A DNA stretch of 64,000 nt from Seleniivibrio sp. (GCF_021209385.1 NZ_JAJOIL010000022.1:1-64000), one strand, 5' to 3'; shown: positions 18,984 to 27,756, numbered from the stretch's first letter. Program-made: numbers and translations. The notes: generated by a model not told the origin, from the sequence alone.

Positions 18984-19729
18984 AATTTAAAGAGATGAGC
19001 AAGGCGGAGCTATACGAAGTCGCCAAAAAATTCAACATTAAGAACAGAAGTGCGATGTCAAAGGATGAACTTGTCAAAGCCTTGTCCAAGTATGAGAAAA
19101 CAGTGTCAAAAAGTGATGAACCCACACGACAGACAGTGACCAGCCCTATGCCGGAACAGCCTAAACAGGATGTTTATGTTCCGAAAAAGGAATATCCTAT
19201 TCCTGACAGATATAATATTGATACCGTTGTTCTTCTTCCCGTAAACCCCAAAAAGGAATACGTCTACTGGGAAGTTTCCGACAAAACAGTCGATGGTTTT
19301 TGCTCCGAATTCAACACGGTGGATCCTGTCTTTATACTGAAAGTATACGCAGGGGAAGACGATTCAGTTTCCGAACTTGCCAGCGTTCGCGTGGGCAAAT
19401 ACGGCAACTGGTATTTCGACCTCTACTGCCCAGGACAAAGGCTCTGGTCTGAAATAGGAATGCTTGACTCAACAGGCACCTACCATATGATTTCCGCTTC
19501 CAAGAAGATACTGATGCCCGCTGACAGGATAAGCGACCTCATCGACGAGGAGACATGGATGACAGTCGGCGAAAATATTGAGAAGATATACACCCTTTCA
19601 GGCGTTACAGATATGCAGAAGGAAGAGCTTCTTTCCAGTGCGAGAATGCACTCTGAGCTTTTCAAAAAACTGCACAAAGCGGAGGGCGGAATGTCCTCTT
19701 CGACACTTGCCCGCAAAGGCGGTGAATGA
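18980..19729 (+). CDS. DUF4912 protein with Rho-N/SAP-like N-terminus
   Basis: A 249-residue protein. Residues 1-40 (MKFKEMSKAELYEVAKKFNI) form a Rho-N-terminal/SAP-like helical unit. A Pro/Gln-rich linker follows. From about 60 on is the DUF4912 domain (YNIDTVVLLPVNPKKEYVYW, SEIGMLDSTGTYHMI). Its function is unknown, though DUF4912 genes often sit beside GH57 branching enzymes. I start at 18980, with GGAGG eight bases upstream and an ATGA overlap with glgA. It overlaps the branching-enzyme start the same way, so the three are co-translated, suggesting a structural or regulatory partner of glycogen synthesis. Confidence 0.82.
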   Translation: MKFKEMSKAELYEVAKKFNIKNRSAMSKDELVKALSKYEKTVSKSDEPTRQTVTSPMPEQPKQDVYVPKKEYPIPDRYNIDTVVLLPVNPKKEYVYWEVSDKTVDGFCSEFNTVDPVFILKVYAGEDDSVSELASVRVGKYGNWYFDLYCPGQRLWSEIGMLDSTGTYHMISASKKILMPADRISDLIDEETWMTVGENIEKIYTLSGVTDMQKEELLSSARMHSELFKKLHKAEGGMSSSTLARKGGE

Positions 19730-21306
19730 TGCCGAAAGGTTACTGGATGCTGGTGCTCCACTCGCACCTGCCATTCGTAAAGCATCCTGAATATGAATAT
19801 TTCCTTGAAGAGCAATGGTTTTATGAAGCTATATCAGAAACGTATCTTCCAATTCTGAAATACATGAAGCGGATGGAGGACGAAGGCGTCCACTTCCGTT
19901 TTGCTGTGTCCGTTACACCTCCGCTGGCGGAGATGATGTGTGATCCGCTCCTTATGGGCAGATATGAACAGCATCTGGATAAGCTCATCGAACTTTCGGA
20001 AAAAGAAATAACCCGCACGAAAGGCACCTGTTTCGAGCATCTTGCATTTATGTACAGAGACCGCTTCAAAGACCTGCGTGATTTCTATTACGGCTGGCTG
20101 GGCAGAAGCCTCATAAACGGCTATAAACACTTTCTTGAAAAGGGATATATCGACGTTATAACTTGCGGATTCACACACGGGTTCCTCCCGCTTCTGAACA
20201 ACACCACAAACGCTGTGCGCGCTCAGATAGAGCTTGCGGTGCGCAGTCATGCGGAAAAGTTCGGACAGCCGCCCAAAGGAATCTGGCTGCCTGAATGTGC
20301 ATATTTTGACGGGCTGGACGCTGTGCTTGCCGAATACGGCATACGGTATTTCTTTGTGGACACCCATGGTGTTCTCTATGCGAAACCGAGACCCAGATTC
20401 GGCGTTTACGCACCTGTTTATACGGAGAACGGCGTTGCTGCTTTCGGGCGGGACTATTATTCGTCAAAACAGGTCTGGAGTTCAAAAGAGGGTTACCCGG
20501 GCGACGAGTATTACAGAGACTTCTACCGTGACATAGGTTACGACCTTGACCACGAATACATAAAACCCTACATCAGCCCCGACGGTGAGCGTGTGTTCAC
20601 TGGGCTTAAATACCACAGGATAACCGGCGATTCGGACTATAAAGAGTTCTATCAGCCGGAGATCGCCTCCCAAAAAACCGTCGACCATGCGAAGCATTTT
20701 GTACAAGGACGTGAAAAACAGGTTGAGGAGATTGCGGAACTTATCGACCGCAGACCGATGGTGGTTTCTCCTTACGATGCGGAGCTTTTCGGTCACTGGT
20801 GGTTCGAGGGTCCTGAATTTTTGTATAACGTATTCAGAGAGATGGATAAATCCGATGTCGTGAAGGCTCTTACGCCGCTTGAATATCTGCATGAATACCC
20901 GACGAATCAGGTTGTTAAGGTCAATCCGTCGTCATGGGGCGATAAAGGCTATTACGATGTGTGGCTGAATCAGGGCAACGACTGGATATACAGACATCTG
21001 CACTTTATGTCTGACAGTATGGTGAATCTGGCGAAGTATCACCATAATACAGGCGACGATACTATCCGCAGATGCCTGAACCAGATGTCGAGGGAACTTT
21101 TCCTTGCACAGTCAAGCGACTGGGCGTTTCTGGTTACAACGGGTACCGCTATTGAATACGCTGTTCAGCGCACGAAGGAACACATATATAATTTCCTGCG
21201 CCTGAAAGAGATGGTTGAAAACAGAGATTTCGATTACGCCTTTTTGGGGGCGGTAGAAAATAAAAACAGCATATTCCAGTCAATGGATTTCAGAATTTAC
21301 TGCTAG
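19726..21306 (+). CDS. GH57 1,4-alpha-glucan branching enzyme
   Basis: A 526-residue GH57 enzyme resembling archaeal TK1436-type branching enzymes, which make alpha-1,6 branches in glycogen. Seen: the start YWMLVLHSHLPFVKHPEYEY, nucleophile Glu190 in GIWLPECAYF and acid/base Asp351 in VVSPYDAELFGHWWFEGP, close to E183/D354 of TK1436. A C-terminal helical domain (about 410-526) ends the protein, as in the family. No GH13 GlgB is in the window, so this is likely the glgB function here. The ATG overlaps the DUF4912 stop; a second ATG follows directly. Confidence 0.9.
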   Translation: MMPKGYWMLVLHSHLPFVKHPEYEYFLEEQWFYEAISETYLPILKYMKRMEDEGVHFRFAVSVTPPLAEMMCDPLLMGRYEQHLDKLIELSEKEITRTKGTCFEHLAFMYRDRFKDLRDFYYGWLGRSLINGYKHFLEKGYIDVITCGFTHGFLPLLNNTTNAVRAQIELAVRSHAEKFGQPPKGIWLPECAYFDGLDAVLAEYGIRYFFVDTHGVLYAKPRPRFGVYAPVYTENGVAAFGRDYYSSKQVWSSKEGYPGDEYYRDFYRDIGYDLDHEYIKPYISPDGERVFTGLKYHRITGDSDYKEFYQPEIASQKTVDHAKHFVQGREKQVEEIAELIDRRPMVVSPYDAELFGHWWFEGPEFLYNVFREMDKSDVVKALTPLEYLHEYPTNQVVKVNPSSWGDKGYYDVWLNQGNDWIYRHLHFMSDSMVNLAKYHHNTGDDTIRRCLNQMSRELFLAQSSDWAFLVTTGTAIEYAVQRTKEHIYNFLRLKEMVENRDFDYAFLGAVENKNSIFQSMDFRIYC

Positions 21307-21317
21307 GAGGAGACTGT

Positions 21318-21839
21318 ATGATAAGTAAAAAAATGGTGAAAGCGCTCAACAAACAGCTTAATTTCGAGCTGTATTCAGCATATGTGTATCTGGCGATGGC
21401 AGCCAATTCAAACACAATGGGACTCAAAGGATTTTCCAACTGGTTTCACGTTCAGTTTCAGGAAGAGCTGTTCCATGCGGACAGATTCTACAACTATATT
21501 CTGGATCAGGACGGCGAAGTTGAGCTTGAGCAGATAGAAAAACCGAAAAAAGAATATAAAGACGCTTATGAGCTTTTCGATGAAACGCTCACACACGAAA
21601 GAGAAGTTACAAAAAGAATCTACGAACTCGCTTCACTTGCTCTGGAAGAAAAGGATCACGGAACCCACAGCTGGCTCCAGTGGTTCATCACAGAACAGCA
21701 GGAGGAAGAGGCGAACGTTAAAGATATCAAAGACAAGCTGAAACTGGCGGGAAGCACCGGACAGGGGCTTTTCATGATAAACGCCGAGCTTGCAACAAGG
21801 GTATACGTTCAGCCCACGGTTCCCGGTTCACAGGCATAA
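21318..21839 (+). CDS. ftnA: ferritin
   Basis: A 173-residue non-haem ferritin that oxidises and stores iron as a 24-mer. Ferroxidase ligands are visible: Glu17 (NFELYSAYVY), Glu50 and His53 (FQEELFHADRF), Glu94 (THEREVTKRI) and the QWFITEQQEEE helix. It has a strong ribosome site (AGGAGGAG) eleven bases after the branching enzyme stop, so it may be read through from the glucan operon. A strong terminator follows. Fermentative or anaerobic bacteria use this class for oxygen and iron stress. Confidence 0.93.
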   Translation: MISKKMVKALNKQLNFELYSAYVYLAMAANSNTMGLKGFSNWFHVQFQEELFHADRFYNYILDQDGEVELEQIEKPKKEYKDAYELFDETLTHEREVTKRIYELASLALEEKDHGTHSWLQWFITEQQEEEANVKDIKDKLKLAGSTGQGLFMINAELATRVYVQPTVPGSQA

Positions 21840-21863
21840 TACAAACCAAATACAAAATTGGAA

Positions 21864-21890
21864 AACCCCTTGGATACGAGGGGTTTTTTT
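21864..21890 (+). terminator. intrinsic terminator after ferritin
   Basis: AACCCCT and AGGGGTT form a 7-bp stem around an 8-base loop, followed by a T run. It closes the operon from 9392. The response-regulator gene starts only 15 bases further, so that gene needs read-through or a promoter inside this region. Confidence 0.85.
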
Positions 21891-21904
21891 GTCAGCTGAG
21901 ATTT

Positions 21905-22591
21905 ATGAAGATACTTTATATTGAGGATGATCTGCGGCTTGCTGAGCTGATAAAAGATTATCTGGAAAAGAACGGTTTTGAAGTTCTTCTTGCCCATGAC
22001 GGCGAAGAGGGTATGAACACTGCAATAAAGCTGCAGCCTGAAATAGTGCTTTTGGATATGATGCTTCCCGGAATGAACGGCATGGAGATATGTAGAAGGA
22101 TAAGACACGGTTTCAGCGGATTCATTCTTTTTCTGACGGCGCAGGATGACAACATGGACGAGGTTGCTGCCCTTGAAATGGGTGCAGACGACTATATTAC
22201 AAAACCTATTGAGCCACGCGTTCTTTTGGCAAGACTGCGTGCAGTATCAAGAAGATACGCCGGAAAACCTTCGGCATTGTTCTATTTCTGCGGACTGGAG
22301 ATAGATACCGGCGCCCGCAAAGTGACTCTTGACGGGAAAGAAGTTATTCTGTCGCCGAATGAATATGAGCTGCTTATTTTCCTTGCGGAAAATGCCGGAC
22401 TTACAATGAGCCGCGACGATATATCTGAAAGACTGCGCGGAATAAACTACGACGGGCTGGACAGAACAGTCGATATAACTGTTTCCAGACTGAGGAAGAA
22501 AATTGGCGACAGCGATAAGCGCCCTGAAAAAATAAAAACTGTCTGGGGAAAGGGTTATATGCTTGTTAAAGACATGGGTGCTCCCAGATGA
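21905..22591 (+). CDS. OmpR/PhoB-family response regulator
   Basis: A 228-residue two-component regulator. The receiver (about 1-118) has Asp8/Asp9, phospho-acceptor Asp51 (VLLDMMLPGMNG) and Lys in YITKPIEPRVLL. The winged-helix DNA-binding domain (about 130-225) shows LSPNEYELLIFLAENAG and TVDITVSRLRKKIGD. The upstream ribosome site is weak. Its stop overlaps the ATG of the sensor kinase gene. The pair most likely controls the downstream barrel protein, but the signal is unknown. Confidence 0.93.
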   Translation: MKILYIEDDLRLAELIKDYLEKNGFEVLLAHDGEEGMNTAIKLQPEIVLLDMMLPGMNGMEICRRIRHGFSGFILFLTAQDDNMDEVAALEMGADDYITKPIEPRVLLARLRAVSRRYAGKPSALFYFCGLEIDTGARKVTLDGKEVILSPNEYELLIFLAENAGLTMSRDDISERLRGINYDGLDRTVDITVSRLRKKIGDSDKRPEKIKTVWGKGYMLVKDMGAPR

Positions 22592-23847
22592 AAAAGCTGT
22601 TTGCATATGCAGCGATTTTCTTTATGGCAGTCATATTGTCGGGAAATGCCCTGACCAACAATGCCTTAAGAGTTTTTTTCAAAAATGAGGTTCTGGAGAC
22701 CAACGTTTTTATCGGCGAAACTCCCATGGAAATGTTCACAGATATTCTTCAGAAAATGAGTGCCAAAGAGAGACGCGAGTATATTTCCGAATATACAAAT
22801 CGTCACGGTTATCCACTTGAGATAGTGAATCTGAGCGAAATACCGGCAGATGAGCGCGCAGCCGTTATGAACGGTTCCGTTGTGACAAACATGGAAGGAG
22901 ACCTGTTCAAAAAACGGATTCCCGGTTCGGATGACGTGTTTATCCTCGGACCTTTTAAAATCAGGCAGTACGGTCTTTATCTTCTCGTGATGGCTAATAT
23001 GATAGCTATTTCTTTCATATTTTTATGTACCTTCTTTTTTGTTTTTTATATCTGGAAAGAAATGGAGAAGATAGGCAAAGCGGCTTCCGCTTTCGGCAGG
23101 GGTGATTTCAGCTACAGGATAAAAGCCGGAAGAGCCACTTTTATAAAACCGATCGCAGCTATATTTAACGATATGGCGCAGCGAACGAGTGACCTTATTT
23201 CTTCCCACAGGGATCTTACCAACGCGCTTGCTCATGAGCTTAAAACACCTATAGCATGCATGAAATTTGAGATAGAGAAACTGGCATCTTCTGTGCCGGA
23301 TACGGAGGCATTGAACGGTATAAGGAAAGATTCCGAAAGACTGGAGAGTCTTATATCTTCCATGCTTACCTATGCGAGACTTAACAGAAGAGAGGATTTC
23401 ACCTCGGTTAAAAATATCAACGTATGCGAATGGGTACACGATTACGCCGGAACTGTCGCAGGACAGGTGGAAACTGTCGCAGATGAATCCTGTAAAGACG
23501 TTTTTATCAACGCTGACGAGAAGCTGATCAATATTGCAGTTAATAACCTTGTTGGCAACAGTCTGAAATACTCAGGGACTAAGGCGGAGCTGTCAGTTCG
23601 ATGTGTTGACGGGGATGTTATAATTGCTGTGAACGACAGAGGTCCCGGGCTTGACAAAGATACAATAGATAAACTTTTCAAGCCTTTTTACAGACCGGAT
23701 GGACAGTCGGCTGAGGGACAAGGGTTGGGGCTTGCCATAGTTAAAAAGATAGCAGAACTTCACGGTGGAACGGTAACGGCGAAAAACCGGGAAGGCGGCG
23801 GCGCCTCTTTTTCTCTGATACTCAGATCAGTCTCTGTTACAATTTGA
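22588..23847 (+). CDS. sensor histidine kinase
   Basis: A 419-residue membrane kinase: TM1 (about 5-25), periplasmic sensor (about 26-128), TM2 (about 130-156), HAMP linker, phospho-acceptor His216 in ALAHELKTPIAC, then the ATPase domain with NLVGNSLKYSG (N box), NDRGPGLDKD (G1) and GQGLGLAIVKKIAELHGG (G2). The periplasmic part has no domain I recognise. ATGA overlap with its regulator gene. It is orthodox, with no receiver fusion. Confidence 0.93.
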   Translation: MKKLFAYAAIFFMAVILSGNALTNNALRVFFKNEVLETNVFIGETPMEMFTDILQKMSAKERREYISEYTNRHGYPLEIVNLSEIPADERAAVMNGSVVTNMEGDLFKKRIPGSDDVFILGPFKIRQYGLYLLVMANMIAISFIFLCTFFFVFYIWKEMEKIGKAASAFGRGDFSYRIKAGRATFIKPIAAIFNDMAQRTSDLISSHRDLTNALAHELKTPIACMKFEIEKLASSVPDTEALNGIRKDSERLESLISSMLTYARLNRREDFTSVKNINVCEWVHDYAGTVAGQVETVADESCKDVFINADEKLINIAVNNLVGNSLKYSGTKAELSVRCVDGDVIIAVNDRGPGLDKDTIDKLFKPFYRPDGQSAEGQGLGLAIVKKIAELHGGTVTAKNREGGGASFSLILRSVSVTI

Positions 23848-23897
23848 TACATTTTTAAAACAAAATCAAAACAGATTGTATTTTTCATTTCTGATAG

Positions 23898-23920
23898 CCT
23901 GTTTTCTGATAAACAGGAGG
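23898..23920 (+). promoter_or_regulatory. hairpin covering the ribosome site of the barrel protein
   Basis: CCTGTTT (23898-23904) pairs perfectly with AAACAGG (23911-23917), and the right arm overlaps the AGGAGG ribosome site (23915-23920). A 7-bp AT-rich stem that masks a ribosome site could give thermosensor-like or factor-dependent control. Structure seen; function inferred. Confidence 0.4.
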
Positions 23921-23925
23921 AGAAA

Positions 23926-24891
23926 ATGAAAAAAATACTAACGGTATTATTCGCTACCATGTTTTTTGCCTTTTCAGCTTATGCAGAAGAAAAGAAAGAA
24001 AACGGGTTTTACGGCAATGTTGAACTTGTCGGTGGTTTTCTGACAGGTGAACCGGCAGGTGATGAGGCATGGGGCGATGATGACAAATTAACGAACCTTT
24101 CCGGCAGCAACGGAAATGAAAATGTTGCTGCTGTTCTGCTTAATTTCCTTGTGGGTTATCATTTTGAAGGGTCAAAAATCGATGCATCTCTTGCACTGGA
24201 TACTCTCGGCGACGGTCTTATCCTTAAGCTTGCCAAATCTGCTGACAGTGTGGGGACAATTTATGTTTCAGGCTCAGTGAATGCCGCGAATGTTTGGAAA
24301 GATCCCTATAAAAATGCGCCTCTGAACGGCGGCTCAACTGAATATGACAGGGACAAAACCTTTATGATCACAACCAAGGCCGAAGTGGGCATTGATTCTA
24401 TAATGGGTTCCGGAGCTTTTTTTGCGGTTGAAGGAGGACAGCAGAGTGTTGATGACGATGATGTGACTGATGACCGTCTGAAACGTGATGCTGATTTTGC
24501 AGGTGCAGCTGTCGGATGGCTGTTCAGATTTTCCGATCATAACTCTCTTAAAATTTCGCTGAATGCCCGTAGTTATGACGCAGATGGAAGTTTTGAAGAC
24601 AGAAATGAAGCGAAATTCAGTATATTTCACAGATATAGTACAAAAAGATTCGATTTTGATACAGGATACCGCGCTGTTGCAACTGAATATGATAATAAAA
24701 ATACATATTTTGATAAAAAAAGGGAAGATAATGAAGGAATGTTTTCCCACAGGACAACATTTAAGGAACCTTTCGATTTGAAAAATACATATTTGTACGG
24801 TCAGATAATCTTTTCAGCAAAAGAATCTAATATAGATTTTTATGAAGGGAACAAAACAGTCGGTCTGATAGGAATCGGACTTAATTATTAA
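23926..24891 (+). CDS. putative outer-membrane beta-barrel protein
   Basis: A 321-residue exported protein of no named family that I recognise. A signal peptide (MKKILTVLFATMFFAFSAYA) is clear. The mature part alternates hydrophobic and polar residues in strand-like runs (FYGNVELVGGFL, VAAVLLNFLVGYHF, FDFDTGYRAVATEY) and ends TVGLIGIGLNY, with an aromatic last residue, as expected for a barrel inserted by the BAM machinery. It follows the two-component genes by 78 bases with a strong AGGAGG site and ends at a terminator. A porin or surface-channel role is a guess. Confidence 0.65.
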   Translation: MKKILTVLFATMFFAFSAYAEEKKENGFYGNVELVGGFLTGEPAGDEAWGDDDKLTNLSGSNGNENVAAVLLNFLVGYHFEGSKIDASLALDTLGDGLILKLAKSADSVGTIYVSGSVNAANVWKDPYKNAPLNGGSTEYDRDKTFMITTKAEVGIDSIMGSGAFFAVEGGQQSVDDDDVTDDRLKRDADFAGAAVGWLFRFSDHNSLKISLNARSYDADGSFEDRNEAKFSIFHRYSTKRFDFDTGYRAVATEYDNKNTYFDKKREDNEGMFSHRTTFKEPFDLKNTYLYGQIIFSAKESNIDFYEGNKTVGLIGIGLNY

Positions 24892-24896
24892 GATTC

Positions 24897-24925
24897 AGGC
24901 AGGGGCTTAAACCCCTGCCTCTTTA
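24897..24925. terminator. terminator between convergent genes
   Basis: AGGCAGGGG and CCCCTGCCT form a 9-bp GC-rich stem with a CTTAAA loop. CTTTATAT follows on the plus strand. It lies between the barrel protein and cysK stops and probably serves mainly the plus strand. Confidence 0.75.
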
Positions 24926-24927
24926 TA

Positions 24928-25872
24928 TCAGTTGAACAGTCCTGAACTAAGGTATCTTTCGCCTGAATCGGGAAGTATTACGACTATATTCTTACCTTCA
25001 AGCCCCATCTCGTCCGCGGCGTTGATCGCGGCGGCGACAGCGGCTCCGGAGGATATTCCGCAGATTATTCCTTCGTCCTTTGCCATCATTCTGGAATAGT
25101 CCAGTGCAACTGAATCTTCCACGGTTTCCATGCGGTCGAGTATCTTAAGGTCGAGCGTTTCGGGGATGAACCCTGCGCCGATGCCCTGAATCCCGTGGGG
25201 ACCCGGTTTCAGTTTTTCGCCTTTAAGTTTCTGGCTGATCACAGGGCTTTTTGTCGGCTCAACGCCAACGATGATAACGTTTTTTCCTGCCCGCTCTTTC
25301 AGAAACCTTCCGATACCTGTTATGGTGCCGCCCGTTCCGATGGACGAAACGACCATGTCCACGCATCCGTCAGTGTCTCTGAGGATTTCTGGACCTGTTG
25401 TTTTTTCATGCACCAGAGGGTTGTACGGGTTGCGGAACTGATTTGCGAGGTAATATTTTTCAGGGTTCTCGGCAAGCATCCTGTCTGCTTCGGCAACGGC
25501 TCCTGCCATGCCTTTCGCGCCGTCCGTAAGGATGAGTTTCGCGCCGAAAGCCTTCATCATCATACGCCTTTCAAGGCTCATATTGTCAGGCATCACAATG
25601 ACGACCTCATAACCCAGCGCCGCGCCTGCGAACGCAAGACCTATTCCTGTATTACCGCTGGTGGCTTCCAGAACGGACATTCCTGATTTAATCTCGCCGT
25701 TTTTTATCGCTTCGTTAAAGATGAACGCGCCCACTCTGCATTTAACGGAATATGCGGGGTTGCGCCCTTCAACCTTAACAAGGATATTATTTTTTTCGGA
25801 ACCCTTTATCTTGTTCAGTTTTATCAGAGGAGTTTCGCCTATGGCAAGGGTGTTGTTGTCAAAGACCTTCAT
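24928..25872 (-). CDS. cysK: cysteine synthase (O-acetylserine sulfhydrylase)
   Basis: A 314-residue PLP enzyme making cysteine from O-acetylserine and sulfide. The PLP Lys lies in NPAYSVKCRVGAFIF. The substrate loop is LEATSGNTGIGLAFAG, the phosphate loop GTGGTITGIGRFLKE, and the C-terminal GISSGAAVAAAINAA. The length is normal. It overlaps the upstream CopZ-like gene by ATGA and so shares its transcript. CysK versus CysM cannot be settled by eye. Confidence 0.92.
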   Translation of the reverse strand: MKVFDNNTLAIGETPLIKLNKIKGSEKNNILVKVEGRNPAYSVKCRVGAFIFNEAIKNGEIKSGMSVLEATSGNTGIGLAFAGAALGYEVVIVMPDNMSLERRMMMKAFGAKLILTDGAKGMAGAVAEADRMLAENPEKYYLANQFRNPYNPLVHEKTTGPEILRDTDGCVDMVVSSIGTGGTITGIGRFLKERAGKNVIIVGVEPTKSPVISQKLKGEKLKPGPHGIQGIGAGFIPETLDLKILDRMETVEDSVALDYSRMMAKDEGIICGISSGAAVAAAINAADEMGLEGKNIVVILPDSGERYLSSGLFN

Positions 25873-26072
25873 GCCACTCCGAATCCTTCTTCTTTAATAG
25901 CGGATGTGATTGATGATTCTTCCAGAGAATCTTCAAATTTAACTGTGACTGTACCTTTTTCAAGGTTTACGTCACATGACTGAACGCCGTCAAGCTCTGT
26001 AACAGCCTCTGTAACTGTCATAACGCAATGTTTGCACTTCATTCCTGATACGTTGAAAACTTTTTCTTTCAT
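25869..26072 (-). CDS. copZ: heavy-metal-associated domain protein (CopZ-like)
   Basis: A 67-residue single HMA domain with the metal-binding GMKCKHCVMTV (Cys13, Cys16) and a ferredoxin-like length. Such proteins carry Cu(I) to ATPases or repressors. No copA or csoR is in the window. Here it is the first gene of a pair with cysK, an uncommon link that may tie metal binding to thiol supply. A GGAGG site is six bases before the ATG. Confidence 0.87.
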   Translation of the reverse strand: MKEKVFNVSGMKCKHCVMTVTEAVTELDGVQSCDVNLEKGTVTVKFEDSLEESSITSAIKEEGFGVA

Positions 26073-26112
26073 TGAAAACCTCCGTATGACCGGGCGTTAT
26101 TGTCCGCCTTAG

Positions 26113-26139
26113 TTGACAATTTCCTCCATTTCTTATATT
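26113..26139 (+). promoter_or_regulatory. candidate promoter for the MOSC-tmk-metG operon
   Basis: TTGACA followed after 15 bases by TATATT (a TATTTT register gives 17). It is the only perfect -35 in the divergent copZ/MOSC gap. Confidence 0.45.
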
Positions 26140-26197
26140 TTTGCAATACAAAACAAAATAAGACATATATTATTTTGCCTATATAAGGGGGTTTATC

Positions 26198-27124
26198 ATG
26201 GCAAAAGTTCAGAGCCTGAACATAAGCAGGGAAAAGGGCGTTAAGAAAACGCCTGTGGACAGCGTAGAGCTTATCACCGATTTCGGTATTAAGGATGACG
26301 CGCACGCAGGAAAGTGGCACAGACAGGTGAGTCTGCTTGCCACAGAAAGCATTCAGAAGATGAAGGACAAAGGGCTGAACGTCGACAGCGGCGACTTTGC
26401 GGAGAACATCACAACAGAGGGTGCAGACCTCTTAAGCCTTGCTGTTGGCGACACCGTTATGGTTGGCGGTGTTGAACTGACCATCAGCCAGCTTGGGAAA
26501 CTCTGCCACCACAGATGCGCTGTGTATTACGCCGCAGGCGACTGCGTTATGCCGCGCGAAGGTATTTTCGGCGTTGTCCGCAACGATGGAAAAGTTAAAG
26601 TGGGCGACGAATTCACTATTACCCGCAAAGAAGGACTTTCCGTATGCGTCATAACTCTCAGCGACAAGGGAAGCAAAGGCGAGCGTGTTGATGAGACAGG
26701 TCCCGCAGTTGCAAAGATGCTCAACGACAGACTGAAAGTCTGCTTCACCAGGAATGAAGTTATGGCGGATGAGCAGAAAGAGCTTGAAGACGCTCTTAAA
26801 TATATGTGCGATCTGCAAAAGTTCGACCTTGTTGTGACCAACGGCTCAACAGGCGTTTCTCCCCGCGACATAGCTCCGGATGCAACTCTGAACGTCATTG
26901 AAAGACGTCTGCCCGGTTTTGAAGAGGCTATGCGCATGAAGAGCTTTGAAAAGACAAACCGCGCACTTATCAGCCGCGCTGTTGTAGGTGTACGCGGCAA
27001 AACACTCATAATAAACGTTCCCGGCAGCCCTAAAGGCGCTGTGGAGAATCTTGACGTCGTTGTTGACGCCATTCCCCACTGCATCGAAAAACTGCAGGGA
27101 TCACAGGCGGACTGCGCTCAGTGA
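26198..27124 (+). CDS. MOSC domain-MogA/MoaB fusion, molybdenum cofactor protein
   Basis: A 308-residue fusion. Residues 1-145 are a MOSC domain (GDFAENITTEGADLLSLAVG, LCHHRCAVYY) that handles sulfur or sulfurated molybdenum. Residues about 150-305 are MogA/MoaB-like (VITLSDKGSKGERVDETGP, TNGSTGVSPRDIAPDATL, INVPGSPKGAVENL), which adenylylates molybdopterin before Mo insertion. The fusion suggests Mo/W enzymes are important to the host. The thymidylate kinase GTG start overlaps its stop. Confidence 0.88.
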   Translation: MAKVQSLNISREKGVKKTPVDSVELITDFGIKDDAHAGKWHRQVSLLATESIQKMKDKGLNVDSGDFAENITTEGADLLSLAVGDTVMVGGVELTISQLGKLCHHRCAVYYAAGDCVMPREGIFGVVRNDGKVKVGDEFTITRKEGLSVCVITLSDKGSKGERVDETGPAVAKMLNDRLKVCFTRNEVMADEQKELEDALKYMCDLQKFDLVVTNGSTGVSPRDIAPDATLNVIERRLPGFEEAMRMKSFEKTNRALISRAVVGVRGKTLIINVPGSPKGAVENLDVVVDAIPHCIEKLQGSQADCAQ

Positions 27125-27756
27125 AGGACTACCCGCTCTATATAGCTCTGGACGGAATTGACGGCTGCGGCAAGACAACTCTTTCACAGGGCATTTACAA
27201 AGAATTTATGAAGCTCGGCAGACGGGTGAAACTCACCCGCGAGCCGGGCGGTACTGAGGTGGGGATGCTTCTGCGCCAGCTTTTGGTGAACCAGAAGTTC
27301 TCACTCGAACCGGAGACGGAGCTTATGCTCTATTGTGCGGACAGGCTTGAACATCAGACAAAGCTTGTTCTGCCGAACCTTGAAGCGGGCAGGGACGTTA
27401 TCAGCGACAGATTTCTGTCGTCAACTTATGCATATCAGATTTTCGGAAGGGGACTGGATAAGCCGTTTCTGGATTTTCTGAGCAAACACAGCGTAAAGAG
27501 GATGCCGGACATCACCTTTATCATCGACATAGACCCGAAGACAGCCCTTGACAGGGCGATTGCCAGACTGAAACGTGACGGCATGATGCAGGATGAGGGT
27601 AAGTTTGAGTCGCTTGGCACGGAGTTTTATGAAAAGGTACACGAAGGGTTCGTATGGTATGCTGACACCCACGAGAACGTATGGACGATAAACGGAATGC
27701 AGGCGCCCGAAGCAGTGCTTTCTGATGTTATTGCTATATTGGATAATTTTATATGA
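27121..27756 (+). CDS. tmk: thymidylate kinase
   Basis: A 211-residue kinase converting dTMP to dTDP. P-loop ALDGIDGCGKTTLSQG, the LTREPGGTEVGMLLRQLL loop and DRFLSSTYAYQ. The start is GTG overlapping the upstream TGA. The next gene, holB, overlaps by ATGA; tmk-holB pairing is common. Confidence 0.93.
   Translation: MKDYPLYIALDGIDGCGKTTLSQGIYKEFMKLGRRVKLTREPGGTEVGMLLRQLLVNQKFSLEPETELMLYCADRLEHQTKLVLPNLEAGRDVISDRFLSSTYAYQIFGRGLDKPFLDFLSKHSVKRMPDITFIIDIDPKTALDRAIARLKRDGMMQDEGKFESLGTEFYEKVHEGFVWYADTHENVWTINGMQAPEAVLSDVIAILDNFI

Noticed and set aside
22588..24891. Iron-uptake regulation of the two-component/barrel cluster because ferritin is next to it
   Set aside because: A strong terminator separates ferritin from the cluster, and no Fur box or iron motif is visible.
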